NCBI RefSeq assembly: GCF_014653575.1
Contig: NZ_BNAQ01000002.1
Coordinates: forward strand, 124,001 to 188,000
From: Sphingomonas glacialis
Lineage (GTDB): Bacteria > Pseudomonadota > Alphaproteobacteria > Sphingomonadales > Sphingomonadaceae
DNA length: 64,000 nt
Direction: 5' to 3'
Of this stretch, positions 18,417 to 26,869 are shown in pieces. Both the position numbers and the translations under genes were made by a program. The notes beneath the pieces were generated by a model, which was not told where the DNA came from, did not search any database, and saw only the letters and a list, made by a program, of their open reading frames with translations. The first letter of the stretch is position 1, and the number at the start of each line of letters is the position of its first letter.

Positions 18417-19498
18417 GCCGCAAACGCCCGCGCCGAGCGGGCGACGCTGCGCCATTCGGCGATGAAGCGATCGACATCGGCCTCGGTCGTCGTGCGCCCG
18501 AAGCTGACGCGCACTACCTCGCGCGACGCCTCGACGCTCCACCCCATCGCGCCGAGCACATGGCTCGGCTTCATGCTCCCCGACGAACACGCGCTCCCCG
18601 CCGACACTGCGATCCCCGCCATGTCGAAGCGGATCAACTGCGTCGCCGCCGCCATCCCCGGCATGCGATACGCGCCGATCGCCGAATGCCGCGGCGCGTC
18701 GGCTGCGACGAGCTGGCCGCCCGAGCGTGCGATCGCGTCATCGAGCTTCGCGCGCAGCGAGCGCATTTCGGCGACATATTCCGCCTCAGCCAAAGCCGCA
18801 GCGAAACCGAGCGCGGCAGGCACATTCTCGGTCCCGCCGCGATAGCCGCGTTCCTGCCCGCCAGTCGGGCTGAGCGTCGCGATATCGCGCACCAGCAGCG
18901 CGCCGATCCCCGGCGGGCCACCGCGCTTGTGCGCCGAGATCGCGAGGAAATCGGCATGCTCGACGACGTCGCCGGCAGCGCTCGCCGGCATCTGAGCGCC
19001 ATCGACCAGCAGCAGCGATCCCGCGGCACGAACGATCGCAGCGATTTCCGCGATCGGCTGCCGCACTCCCGTCTCGCTGTTGCACCACTGCACCCCAACG
19101 ATCGCGCGTTCGCCGTCGAGCATGGCGGCAAGCGCGGTCAAATCGAGCAACCCTTGTCCATCGACCGGCACCACGCCCGCATCGCCGCCAGCACGAATCA
19201 CTGCGTCATGCTCGACCGCCGAGATCAACCGCCGCGCCGCCACCGCGCGCCCGAGTGCGACTCCCAGCGCCTCGCTCGCCCCGCTCGTCAGGATCGTCTC
19301 GCCGCCCCAGCCATAGGCCGCGGCGATCCTCGCCCGCGCCGCCTCGAGCGCCGCGCGCGCCGCGCGACCCTCGGCATGCGGCGAGGACGGGTTGGCCCAG
19401 CTGCGCATCCCCGCCTCCACCGCGGCGATCGCGGCCGGCAGCATCGGCGTCGTCGCCGCGTGATCGAGATAGAGGCGGGAAGCGGGGCGGTCGGTCAA
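18413..19498 (-). CDS. Cysteine desulfurase, first of a tandem pair
   Basis: A NifS/IscS-like aminotransferase class V protein with RLYLDHAATTPM at the N-terminus, the PLP Lys in AISAHKRGGPPG and the active Cys in VSAGSACSSGSM. No good ATG exists near the expected N-terminus. I chose TTG at 19498 (MTDRPASRLYLDH, 361 aa), with GGAG eleven bases upstream; an ATG at 19570 is the alternative. It opens a three-gene overlapping unit with the second desulfurase and the ferredoxin. No IscU, SufBCD or IscA gene is adjacent. Confidence 0.85.
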   Translation of the reverse strand: MTDRPASRLYLDHAATTPMLPAAIAAVEAGMRSWANPSSPHAEGRAARAALEAARARIAAAYGWGGETILTSGASEALGVALGRAVAARRLISAVEHDAVIRAGGDAGVVPVDGQGLLDLTALAAMLDGERAIVGVQWCNSETGVRQPIAEIAAIVRAAGSLLLVDGAQMPASAAGDVVEHADFLAISAHKRGGPPGIGALLVRDIATLSPTGGQERGYRGGTENVPAALGFAAALAEAEYVAEMRSLRAKLDDAIARSGGQLVAADAPRHSAIGAYRMPGMAAATQLIRFDMAGIAVSAGSACSSGSMKPSHVLGAMGWSVEASREVVRVSFGRTTTEADVDRFIAEWRSVARSARAFAA

Positions 19499-19612
19499 AA
19501 GCGGGGCGGCTCCGTTAAGATTGCGAAAAGCAGGGTCATGGCTATATAGCGCACAAGCTCCCGCGCCCATATCCTACGGGCCGCGCCCCACATTCTACAG
19601 TCAGCAGGTCCG
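19499..19612. promoter_or_regulatory. Divergent promoter region, desulfurase unit and hydrolase
   Basis: This 114-bp region separates the leftward desulfurase unit from the rightward hydrolase gene. On the minus strand TATATAG near 19543-19549 could be a -10 element about 45 bases before the TTG start. No convincing -35 partner was found. Confidence 0.4.
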
Positions 19613-20269
19613 ATGCCAGAAGTCATTTTCCCCGGCCCCGATGGTCGCCTCGAAGGTCGTTTCGTCCCCGGACCCCGCCCGCGCGCGCCCGTCGCGATGA
19701 TCCTCCACCCGCATCCGCAGGCCGGCGGCACGATGAACAACCATATCGTGATGGAGCTCTACAAGACCTTCCAGCGCCGCGGCTTCGCGACGTTGCGCTT
19801 CAATTTTCGTGGCGTCGGCAAGAGCCAGGGCACGTTCGACAACGGCGTGGGCGAGCTGTCCGACGCGGCGTCGGCGCTCGACTGGGTGCAGAGCTTCCAC
19901 CCCGAGGCGCAGACCACCTGGATCGCGGGCGTCAGCTTCGGCGCGTGGATCGGCATGCAGCTGCTGATGCGCCGCCCGGAAATCCGCGGCTTCATCTCGG
20001 TCGCGCCGCCGGCGAACATGTACGACTTCACCTTCCTCGCGCCGTGCCCGGCGAGCGGCATCATCATTCAAGCCGAGAATGACGAAGTCTCGCCCCCGCT
20101 CGCGACGCAGAAGCTGGTCGACAAGCTGCGCACGCAAAAGCACATCACGATCCACCACGACACGATCCCCAAGGCGAACCATTTCTTCGAACACGAAATG
20201 CCGCAGCTGATGGGCAGCGTGGACAAGTATCTCGACATGCGGCTCGACCCGAACTCGCCGATCCGCTGA
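19613..20269 (+). CDS. Alpha/beta hydrolase (serine hydrolase of unknown substrate)
   Basis: This 218-residue alpha/beta hydrolase has the oxyanion-side HPHPQAGGTMNNH motif, the FNFRGVGKSQG strand-turn, the nucleophile elbow GVSFGAW, and a likely catalytic Asp (AENDEVSPP) and His (ANHFFEH). The HPHP...GGTMNN pattern places it with the short dienelactone-hydrolase/xylan-esterase-like proteins found widely in proteobacteria. The physiological substrate is not known. Confidence 0.85.
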   Translation: MPEVIFPGPDGRLEGRFVPGPRPRAPVAMILHPHPQAGGTMNNHIVMELYKTFQRRGFATLRFNFRGVGKSQGTFDNGVGELSDAASALDWVQSFHPEAQTTWIAGVSFGAWIGMQLLMRRPEIRGFISVAPPANMYDFTFLAPCPASGIIIQAENDEVSPPLATQKLVDKLRTQKHITIHHDTIPKANHFFEHEMPQLMGSVDKYLDMRLDPNSPIR

Positions 20270-20288
20270 CCCTCGGCCTCGCACCTGT

Positions 20289-20392
20289 AACGCGTCACCC
20301 CGGCCTTGTGCCGGGGTCCACCACGCCCCTCGCGCCGCCGTCTTAGCACGCGCGGCGGGGTAGACCCCGGCACAAGGCCGGGGTGACGCGTT
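20289..20392. repeat. Two-armed palindromic element, copy 1
   Basis: Arms at 20289-20318 and 20363-20392 are perfect 30-bp inverted repeats. Each arm carries its own inner palindrome (CCCCGGCCTTGTGCCGGGG). The 44-bp centre is also partly self-complementary. It lies between convergent genes and may end transcription on both strands. Related copies are at 20438, 48641 and 57531. Confidence 0.85.
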
Positions 20393-20437
20393 GGGGCGGT
20401 ACCGATCCGCTCACCCCCGGCCCCGCAGTCCAAACCC

Positions 20438-20532
20438 GTCACCCCGGGCTCGTCCCGGGGTCCACCACTCTACACGCGCTGCAGACGCTGCACGCGCAGA
20501 ACGGTGGCCCCCGGCAAAAGGCCGGGGTGACG
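20438..20532. repeat. Two-armed palindromic element, copy 2
   Basis: The left arm at 20438-20467 has the inner palindrome CCCCGGGCTCGTCCCGGGG. The right arm at 20503-20532 is a diverged inverted copy (CCCCGGCAAAAGGCCGGGG). It directly follows copy 1 and ends eight bases before the peptidase stop codon. Confidence 0.8.
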
Positions 20533-20539
20533 TGAGGGC

Positions 20540-23446
20540 TTACTTCTTCCCCTCGCCCGCCGGCACCACCTGCAGCGTCCAGTCGCGATCGGGCCGCAAA
20601 TACTTCGCCGCGGTCTCCTGCAGCTGCGCCGCGGTGATGTTCGAAATATCCGAATAGAGATGCATCAGCGCATTGATCCGCGCCGGATCATAGGTCGCGC
20701 CGTCGAGCTGGTTCATCCAGAACTGGTTGCCGGTCGACTGGCGCTGGATCGACTGCTGCATCGGCCCGATCGTCCGCTTGAGCTCGTCAGCGTCGATCGG
20801 CGTCGACACCAGTTCCGCCGCAATCTCGCGCGAGAGCTTGAAGAACAGCGGGATGTTCTCGGGCGCGACCTGGCCGATCGCGGCCATCTTGCCGCCGGTC
20901 GCGAAACCGGTCGGCCAATCGCTCGATACGTTGGGGCTGTAGCTCGCGCCCGCCTGCGAGCGCAGCCGGTCGAACAGCCGATCGCTGAAGATCGCCGCGA
21001 GCACTTCGAGCCGCCGCGCTTCGGATAGGCCCGCGACGCCGCCCCCGGTCGGCCACGCGATCACCGCCGCCGCCTGGTTCGCCGGGCCGTCATGCGTGCG
21101 CGTGACGGGCGTGGTGTTGTGCGCCGGGAAATGCGGTGGCGGGGTCTGCTCGGTCGCCGCAGTGCGCGGCGGGAGCGCGCCGAGCGTCTTCTGCACCGCC
21201 GCGATCGCAACGTCGGCCTTGATATCGCCGAACACCATCACCTCGACCGGCCCGGTCTTGAGCAGCGGCTCCCACAAGGCGCGGAAGGCGGCAGGCGTCG
21301 TCGCGTTGATCGCGGCGAGGCTCGGCGTACCCCAGCGCGGATCGCCATCGCGCAGCAAGCGATCGAGATCGCGCGACAGCACGCCGGTCGGCGACGCATT
21401 CGCGCCGGCATAAGACGACACCGCGACCGCGCGCGCGCGCAGCACCGGCGCCGGATCCCACGCCGGCGCCGACATGGCGGCGGCGATCAGCTTCAACTGG
21501 TCGTCGAGATCGGTTGGCGAGGTCAGCGCATTGTAGAGGAAGGCGTCCTCGTCGATTCCGAAATCGAGCCCGATCCGCCGCCCCGACGTCAGCGCATCGA
21601 GATCGCCCTGGTTGAGCTTGCCGATGCCACCCGCGGTCAGCGCGAGATCGGCTGCCCAGGCCGGCGTCTCCTTGTTCGACGGCAGCGCGTTATAGCCGCC
21701 GCCGAAGCGCACGCGGACATAGACGCGGCTGTCCTCCGACGTCGTCGGATAGACCAGCACGCGCACGCCGTTCGACAGGTTGTACTCCTGCATCTCGAAC
21801 TCCTTGATCGGCGTGTTCGAGACGATCGTTGCCGGCGCGCCGAGCTTGGGCAGGCTGGCGAAGGTCACATTGCCCTGCCGCGTGCGCTTCCCCGCGAGCC
21901 CCTTCACATCGACCTTGAGCGCGTTGGCAAGCGTCGTCTCGAGCCCCGGCTCGGCGGTCGGCGTCGAGATCAAAGCGCGCGTCGCGGTGCCCTGGAACAG
22001 CCGCTTGGTCGCAGCGAGGATCTTGTCGGGGGCGAAGAAGCCCTTCTTGACCGCATCCTCGAACACGCCCTGGATCACCGCCGGCGAGGTCGTCGTCTCG
22101 CGAATGTCGAGCGCCTGGACCATGTCGTCGGCTTCCTTGCTACCGGCCTCGGCGCGATAGGTGTCGACTTGCGTCTTGAACGACACGCGCTGCTCGGCGA
22201 GCTCGCGCTCGATCTCGGCCTTGGTGGGCGCCGAGGCCTGTGCGTCGGCGATCACCGCGCGCACATCCTTCAACGCCGGATCCCACGCGGAGCCGACCGG
22301 CAGGATCGTCACGAACGTCCCGTTGGCCGAGCGCGACGGATCGTCGAGCCGGACTGCCGCCGCGATATAACTGCCGCCCGAGCGCGCGCGCGTCTCGAGC
22401 CGGCGGTTGATCACCGCGAGCGCGATGAAATCGGCGAGCCGCTTCTGGTTGAAGACGATCGTATCGTCATTGTACTGCCACGGCCGCACGATCGCCATTT
22501 CGATCCGCGTCGGAATGCCGGGCTCGACCACCGCCTTGGTGGTGGTCTGCTTGGGGTCGGGCTTGCCGAAATCGGGGTCGGCGGGATTGGGACCGATGCC
22601 CTTCCAACCGCCGAAATTCTTCGCGACCATCGTCTCGAGTTTGGCGGGATCGAAATCGCCCGCGATCACGACGAGCGTCCGCTCGGGGCGATACCAGCGA
22701 TCATGGAACGCGCGAACGGTCTCGGCGGTCGCCGCCTCGAGCTCCTTGACGTGGCCGATCGGCGAACGATCGGCGAGCGGCTGCCCGGCGAAGAACGTCT
22801 CGTTGAGCGCATTGATCACGCGCACTTGCGGCCCCGGCTGCTCGCGCTGTTCGGCGAGCACCGCGGGCCGCTCGGCCCCCAGCGCGGTCGCGGTGATGTT
22901 GGGGTTGGAGACCATCCCCGACAGGATCTTGAGACTCTCGTCGATCCCCGCCTCGGTCGCGCTCGGCAAATCGAGCTTGTAGACCGTCTGCGTCGGCGTG
23001 GTCTGTGCGTTGGTGTCCGAGCCGAAGGTCGTGCCCATCCGCTGCCAGATGCGCTTGGCTTCGCCATCCGGAACGTATTGCGAGCCGCGGAACGAGAGAT
23101 GCTCGATGAGATGCGCGAAGCCGCGCTCGGGGTCGGTCTCGTAGAGCGAACCCGCGTCGATCCGCACGCGCATCGAGATCTGGCCTGGCGGGACGCCGTT
23201 CTTGCGCACCGCATAGCGCAGGCCATTTTTCAGCGTACCGAAATGCCACGCCGGATCGGGGGTAATGTCGCTGCCTTTGTAGAGCCACGCCTCGCGGCTT
23301 GCGATCGCGCTCTGCGGATCGACCGGCGTGTTGGCGGCGCGCAGTGCGGGCTGCGCGGGAGCGGTCTGGGCGACGACCTGCGGCACGGCAGCCAGGACCA
23401 GGACGGAAGCGAAGGCGAAGCGCGTCATACGCGAGGGCGAGATCAT
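20540..23446 (-). CDS. Periplasmic M16 (pitrilysin-type) zinc metallopeptidase
   Basis: This 968-aa protein has a signal peptide (start MISPSRMTRFAFASVLVLAA, cleavage near VVAQTAPAQ) and two M16 repeats. The zinc motif HxxEH appears in FAHLIEHLSFRGS in the N-terminal repeat, with a downstream Glu expected in the family; the second repeat, from about residue 520, lacks it. M16 proteases degrade peptides inside a closed chamber. The start was set by the signal peptide; the long upstream frame lies opposite nfuA and is not translated. Confidence 0.9.
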   Translation of the reverse strand: MISPSRMTRFAFASVLVLAAVPQVVAQTAPAQPALRAANTPVDPQSAIASREAWLYKGSDITPDPAWHFGTLKNGLRYAVRKNGVPPGQISMRVRIDAGSLYETDPERGFAHLIEHLSFRGSQYVPDGEAKRIWQRMGTTFGSDTNAQTTPTQTVYKLDLPSATEAGIDESLKILSGMVSNPNITATALGAERPAVLAEQREQPGPQVRVINALNETFFAGQPLADRSPIGHVKELEAATAETVRAFHDRWYRPERTLVVIAGDFDPAKLETMVAKNFGGWKGIGPNPADPDFGKPDPKQTTTKAVVEPGIPTRIEMAIVRPWQYNDDTIVFNQKRLADFIALAVINRRLETRARSGGSYIAAAVRLDDPSRSANGTFVTILPVGSAWDPALKDVRAVIADAQASAPTKAEIERELAEQRVSFKTQVDTYRAEAGSKEADDMVQALDIRETTTSPAVIQGVFEDAVKKGFFAPDKILAATKRLFQGTATRALISTPTAEPGLETTLANALKVDVKGLAGKRTRQGNVTFASLPKLGAPATIVSNTPIKEFEMQEYNLSNGVRVLVYPTTSEDSRVYVRVRFGGGYNALPSNKETPAWAADLALTAGGIGKLNQGDLDALTSGRRIGLDFGIDEDAFLYNALTSPTDLDDQLKLIAAAMSAPAWDPAPVLRARAVAVSSYAGANASPTGVLSRDLDRLLRDGDPRWGTPSLAAINATTPAAFRALWEPLLKTGPVEVMVFGDIKADVAIAAVQKTLGALPPRTAATEQTPPPHFPAHNTTPVTRTHDGPANQAAAVIAWPTGGGVAGLSEARRLEVLAAIFSDRLFDRLRSQAGASYSPNVSSDWPTGFATGGKMAAIGQVAPENIPLFFKLSREIAAELVSTPIDADELKRTIGPMQQSIQRQSTGNQFWMNQLDGATYDPARINALMHLYSDISNITAAQLQETAAKYLRPDRDWTLQVVPAGEGKK

Positions 23447-23533
23447 CTGGCGTAGATAGCGGCGGAATGCGGCGACCGCCAGCACCCCAGCGTTTCCATA
23501 TCCACCCTTGCACCCGCCGCACACGCGCGCCAC

Positions 23534-24115
23534 ATGGCAGGCATGTTGATCGAAACCGAAACGACGCCCAACCCGGCGACGCTCAAATTCCTTCCCAACC
23601 GTGTCGTGATGGAAGCGGGCACCCGCGATTTCGTCACGCCCGAAGATGCCGAGGCGTCGCCCCTCGCCGACGCGCTGTTCGGCCTGGGTGACGTCACCGG
23701 CGTGTTCTTCGGGCGCGATTTCGTCTCGGTCACCGCCGCCGCCGGGGTCGATTGGTCGGCGCTCAAGCCCGATGTGCTCGGCCTGCTGCTCGATCATTTC
23801 AGCGCCAACATGCCGCTGTTCAAACCCGGCAATGCCGGTGGCATCGCAGTCCCCGCCGAGGATAGCTTCAACGACGATCCCGCCGACGCCGACATCGTCG
23901 CGCAGATCAAGGACCTGATCGAGACGCGCATCCGCCCGGCGGTCGCCAATGACGGCGGCGACATCGTCTATCGCGGCTTCGACAAGGGCAAGGTGTTCCT
24001 CGCGATGCAGGGCGCGTGCGCCGGCTGCCCGTCGTCGAGCGCGACGCTCAAGAACGGTATCGAGCAATTGCTCAAATATTACGTACCCGAAGTCACCGAA
24101 GTGCGAGCAGTCTGA
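23534..24115 (+). CDS. NifU/NfuA-type Fe-S cluster carrier
   Basis: The 193-residue protein has an N-terminal Nfu domain (MLIETETTPNPATLKFLPN) and a C-terminal NifU domain with the cluster-binding GACAGCPSSS. It is a carrier delivering Fe-S clusters to target proteins. An alternative ATG lies at 23543. The neighbouring desulfurase-ferredoxin unit is four kilobases away, so there is no operon link. It is followed three bases later by a nitroreductase gene. Confidence 0.92.
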   Translation: MAGMLIETETTPNPATLKFLPNRVVMEAGTRDFVTPEDAEASPLADALFGLGDVTGVFFGRDFVSVTAAAGVDWSALKPDVLGLLLDHFSANMPLFKPGNAGGIAVPAEDSFNDDPADADIVAQIKDLIETRIRPAVANDGGDIVYRGFDKGKVFLAMQGACAGCPSSSATLKNGIEQLLKYYVPEVTEVRAV

Positions 24116-24117
24116 GC

Positions 24118-24705
24118 ATGGCCATCATCGACGACGCAGCGCTCGACCAGATCTTCCGCACCGCGCGCAGCTATAACGGCTATACCGATCAGCCGGTCAG
24201 CACCGAAGAGCTGCACGCGATCTGGGACTTGATGAAATGGGGCCCGACCGCGACCAATCAGCTTCCCGCGCGCTTCGTCTGGTGCACCAGCGACGCCGCG
24301 AAGGAAAAGCTCGCGGTCTGCTGCTCGGATTCGAACGCCGACAAGGTGCGCAAGGCGCCCGTCACGGTGATCATCGCGATGGACCGCGATTTCCACCATT
24401 ACCTCCCCGAACTCTTCCCGCACGTCGATGCGCGGCCGTGGTTTGCAAAGGAAGAGGTCCGGGCCGAGTCGGCCTTCCGCAATTCGACGCTCCAAGGCGC
24501 GTATTTCCTGATCGCGGCGCGTGCGCTCGGTTTCGATACCGGGCCGATGTCGGGGTTTGACGGCAAGGCGGTCGATGCCGCGTTCTTCGCCGACACGCCG
24601 AACGTGACCACCAATTTCATCGCAACGCTCGGGCATGGCGATCCGTCGACGGTCTACGGGCGCCTCCCCCGCCCGGCGTTCGAAAAATTCAACACGCTCG
24701 CCTGA
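24118..24705 (+). CDS. Nitroreductase family protein, RutE/malonic semialdehyde reductase type
   Basis: This 195-residue flavoprotein matches the RutE-like branch of nitroreductases: RTARSYNGYTDQPVSTEEL at the start, then LMKWGPTATNQLPARFVW and, near the end, LGHGDPSTVYGRLPR. The E. coli homologue reduces malonic semialdehyde in pyrimidine catabolism. No other rut gene is near, so the actual substrate is open. The gene starts right after nfuA and precedes tsaB by five bases. Confidence 0.85.
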   Translation: MAIIDDAALDQIFRTARSYNGYTDQPVSTEELHAIWDLMKWGPTATNQLPARFVWCTSDAAKEKLAVCCSDSNADKVRKAPVTVIIAMDRDFHHYLPELFPHVDARPWFAKEEVRAESAFRNSTLQGAYFLIAARALGFDTGPMSGFDGKAVDAAFFADTPNVTTNFIATLGHGDPSTVYGRLPRPAFEKFNTLA

Positions 24706-24710
24706 CGCCC

Positions 24711-25334
24711 TTGTCGCGCACGCTCGTAATCGAAACCGCCACCGCTGCGTGCTCGGTGGCGCTGATCGAGAATGGCACGGTCCTCGCCCAGACGCATGAA
24801 GTCGTCGGGCGCGGCCACGCCGAGCGGCTGATTCCGATGATTGCCGACTTGCCCGGCGGTGGCCGTGCCGACGCGATCCTGGTCGATTGCGGACCGGGCA
24901 GCTTTACCGGCATCCGCGTCGGGATTGCCGCCGCGCGCGGTCTCGCGCTCGGCTGGGGCGCAAGGCTCACCGGATATTCCTCGCTCAATCTGCTCGCCGC
25001 GACGGCGTTCGGCAGCGGTGCCAGTGGCGATCTTGCGATCATCCTCGAAGGCGGGCATGGCGAGGTCTTCATGCAAGGTTTTGCCCCGCCAGATCGGGAC
25101 ACCGGTCCCTTTACGTCGCTGCGGCCCGAGGCGGCGCTCGCCGCGCTGGCAGGGCGTACCGCGATCGGCAGCGGCGTCCGCTACCTGACCGCGCTCGACC
25201 CGACCATCGCCGCCGATCCACGCTTGCCCGACGCCGCCGACGCGGTGTTGCTGCCGCCGCACTGGACGACGCTCGAGCCCAAGCCGATCTACGGCCGCGC
25301 GCCCGACGCGAAGCCACTCGTGCCCGTGGCATGA
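24711..25334 (+). CDS. tsaB: tRNA t6A synthesis protein TsaB
   Basis: TsaB is the inactive TsaD paralogue that scaffolds the t6A-forming complex. The 207-aa protein has the ASKHA-fold start TLVIETATAACSVALIENG, the VDCGPGSFTGIRVGIAAARGLALG signature and the LILEGG-like AIILEGGHGEVFMQ strand. The start codon is TTG; no ATG fits the family N-terminus. The stop overlaps the rimI ATG by four bases. Together with TsaE at 4.7 kb it accounts for two of the t6A proteins. Confidence 0.93.
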   Translation: MSRTLVIETATAACSVALIENGTVLAQTHEVVGRGHAERLIPMIADLPGGGRADAILVDCGPGSFTGIRVGIAAARGLALGWGARLTGYSSLNLLAATAFGSGASGDLAIILEGGHGEVFMQGFAPPDRDTGPFTSLRPEAALAALAGRTAIGSGVRYLTALDPTIAADPRLPDAADAVLLPPHWTTLEPKPIYGRAPDAKPLVPVA

Positions 25335-25804
25335 GCACGATGATCGGCATCGCCTTGCGGACCGGCGCCGTCGCCGATCTGGCGAGTGTCGATCGCGTGA
25401 TGCAGGCGGCGTTCGATCCGCGCTTCGGCGAGGCGTGGACGCACAATCAAGTCCTCGGCCTGCTCGCAATGCCAGGCGTGTGGCTGACACTTGCCGAAGT
25501 TTCCGGTGAATCCGCCGGTTTCGCGTTGTCGCGTCGCGTGCTCGACGAAGCAGAACTGTTGTTGCTCGCAACTACACCGCATCTGCGTCGCCGCGGTGTC
25601 GCTGGCGCTCTTCTGCGTACCGTTATCGGCGATGCCGGATTGCAAGGCGCGACCAGCATTCATCTCGAAGTCCGCAGCGATAATGACGCCATTAAATTGT
25701 ATAGTTCCGAGGGCTTTATCATGGCCGGTCGACGCCGCGATTACTATCGCGGACACAACGGACAGACTTATGACGCTCTAACGTATCGCCGCTTAATACC
25801 TTAA
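25331..25804 (+). CDS. rimI: Ribosomal-protein-alanine acetyltransferase RimI
   Basis: A 157-aa GNAT acetyltransferase with the acetyl-CoA loop TPHLRRRGVAGALLRTVI and the C-terminal EVRSDNDAIKLYSSEGF motif typical of RimI, which acetylates the N-terminus of ribosomal protein S18. The start overlaps tsaB (ATGA), the classic tsaB-rimI pairing. The last part of the gene is visibly poorer in GC than its neighbours. Confidence 0.88.
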   Translation: MSTMIGIALRTGAVADLASVDRVMQAAFDPRFGEAWTHNQVLGLLAMPGVWLTLAEVSGESAGFALSRRVLDEAELLLLATTPHLRRRGVAGALLRTVIGDAGLQGATSIHLEVRSDNDAIKLYSSEGFIMAGRRRDYYRGHNGQTYDALTYRRLIP

Positions 25805-25910
25805 ACCTTTTGTCACATATTCATTACTGCTTGCACAGGGAGAGCGGAGCGGCGATAGGCCCCGTCAGGCGGGCTGAGACGCCTGCCGAGTTGATCGTGA
25901 AAGGATTATT

Positions 25911-26333
25911 ATGGACGTGATGGACGAACTGCAGGAGACCCTGATTACGTTGACCGCGGACATCGTTGCTGCGCATGTCAGCAACAATAGCGTTGCGGTT
26001 TCGGATCTTCCGGTGCTCATCGCAAACGTTCATGGTGCTTTGACCAGCCTTGGTGGCCCGGCGCCCGTTGAAACCATCAAGCAAGAGCCCGCAGTTTCGG
26101 TGCGCTCTTCGATCAAGCCCGACTTCATCGTGTGCCTCGAAGACGGCAAGAAGCTGAAGATGCTCAAGCGCCATCTGATGACGCATTATCAGATGACCCC
26201 CGAGCAATATCGCGCGAAGTGGAATCTCCCCGCCGATTACCCGATGGTCGCGCCCAACTATGCCGAGCAGCGTCGCACGCTCGCCAAGAAGATTGGCCTC
26301 GGCACCAAGCGCCGCAAGGTCGCTGCACGCTAA
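25911..26333 (+). CDS. mucR: MucR/Ros-family zinc-finger transcriptional regulator
   Basis: This 140-residue protein belongs to the MucR/Ros family, which represses exopolysaccharide, motility and cell-cycle genes in alphaproteobacteria and often itself. The zinc finger uses Cys and probably Asp ([15 protein letters not shown]) with two His (KRHLMTHY), followed by the conserved [27 protein letters not shown]. The 106-bp upstream region contains a CAGGCG/CGCCTG hairpin (25866-25885) within the presumed leader. A 9-bp stem follows the stop. Confidence 0.93.
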   Translation: MDVMDELQETLITLTADIVAAHVSNNSVAVSDLPVLIANVHGALTSLGGPAPVETIKQEPAVSVRSSIKPDFIVCLEDGKKLKMLKRHLMTHYQMTPEQYRAKWNLPADYPMVAPNYAEQRRTLAKKIGLGTKRRKVAAR

Positions 26334-26345
26334 GCCCCTGCCACC

Positions 26346-26369
26346 GCCCCTCCCGCGACAGGGAGGGGC
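26346..26369 (+). terminator. Hairpin after mucR
   Basis: GCCCCTCCC and GGGAGGGGC form a perfect 9-bp stem with a six-base loop, 12 bases after the mucR stop. It lacks a strong T tract, and similar GC-only stems follow several genes here. Confidence 0.55.
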
Positions 26370-26390
26370 TCGAGGGTTAGTCGATCGGGC

Positions 26391-26422
26391 TTGTTGCGAC
26401 TCACTATCCCCTTTCGCAACAA
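26391..26422 (+). promoter_or_regulatory. Inverted repeat upstream of fur, candidate operator
   Basis: TTGTTGCGA (26391-26399) and TCGCAACAA (26414-26422) are perfect 9-bp inverted repeats separated by 14 bases, ending 24 bases before the fur start. The TTGCGA/TCGCAA half-sites resemble alphaproteobacterial Fur boxes, though the spacing is wide. Autoregulation is a plausible inference. Confidence 0.5.
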
Positions 26423-26446
26423 CCGCGAAGCGCCTACATCGGCCGC

Positions 26447-26869
26447 ATGCCGCGTCATATCGATCTTGAAGCCCTGTGCGCCGAAAAAGGCCTGCGTATC
26501 ACCGACCAGCGTCGCGTGATCGCGCGCGTCCTGTCCGATGCCGAAGACCATCCCGATGTCGAGAAGGTCTATGAGCGCGCCTCGGCGATCGATCCGGGCA
26601 TCTCGATCGCCACCGTGTACCGCACCGTTCGCCTCTTCGAAGAGGCCGGCATCCTCGACCGCCACGATTTCGGCGACGGCCGCTCGCGCTACGAGCCCGC
26701 GCCCGAGGCGCATCACGATCATCTGATCGACGTGGAGACCGGCAAGGTCATCGAATTCGTCGATCCCGAGCTCGAGCAGCTCCAGAAGGCGATCGCCGAA
26801 CGGCTCGGCTTCCGGCTGGTCGATCACCGCATGGAATTGTACGGCGTCGTCCTTGACCGCAAGAGCTGA
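26447..26869 (+). CDS. fur: Fur-family metal-responsive repressor
   Basis: The 140-aa protein has a winged-helix DNA-binding domain (GLRITDQRRVIARVL, ISIATVYRTVRLFEEAG) and the metal site EAHHDHLIDVETGKVIEF. It lacks the Cys-x2-Cys structural zinc motifs of enterobacterial Fur, as is usual for alphaproteobacterial Fur/Mur proteins, so iron and manganese are both possible co-repressors. The gene overlaps the plsC start by 17 bases. Confidence 0.9.
   Translation: MPRHIDLEALCAEKGLRITDQRRVIARVLSDAEDHPDVEKVYERASAIDPGISIATVYRTVRLFEEAGILDRHDFGDGRSRYEPAPEAHHDHLIDVETGKVIEFVDPELEQLQKAIAERLGFRLVDHRMELYGVVLDRKS

Noticed and set aside
21092..23455. 787-codon plus-strand frame opposite the M16 peptidase
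   Set aside because: No recognisable domain; mirror of codon bias in the real gene.
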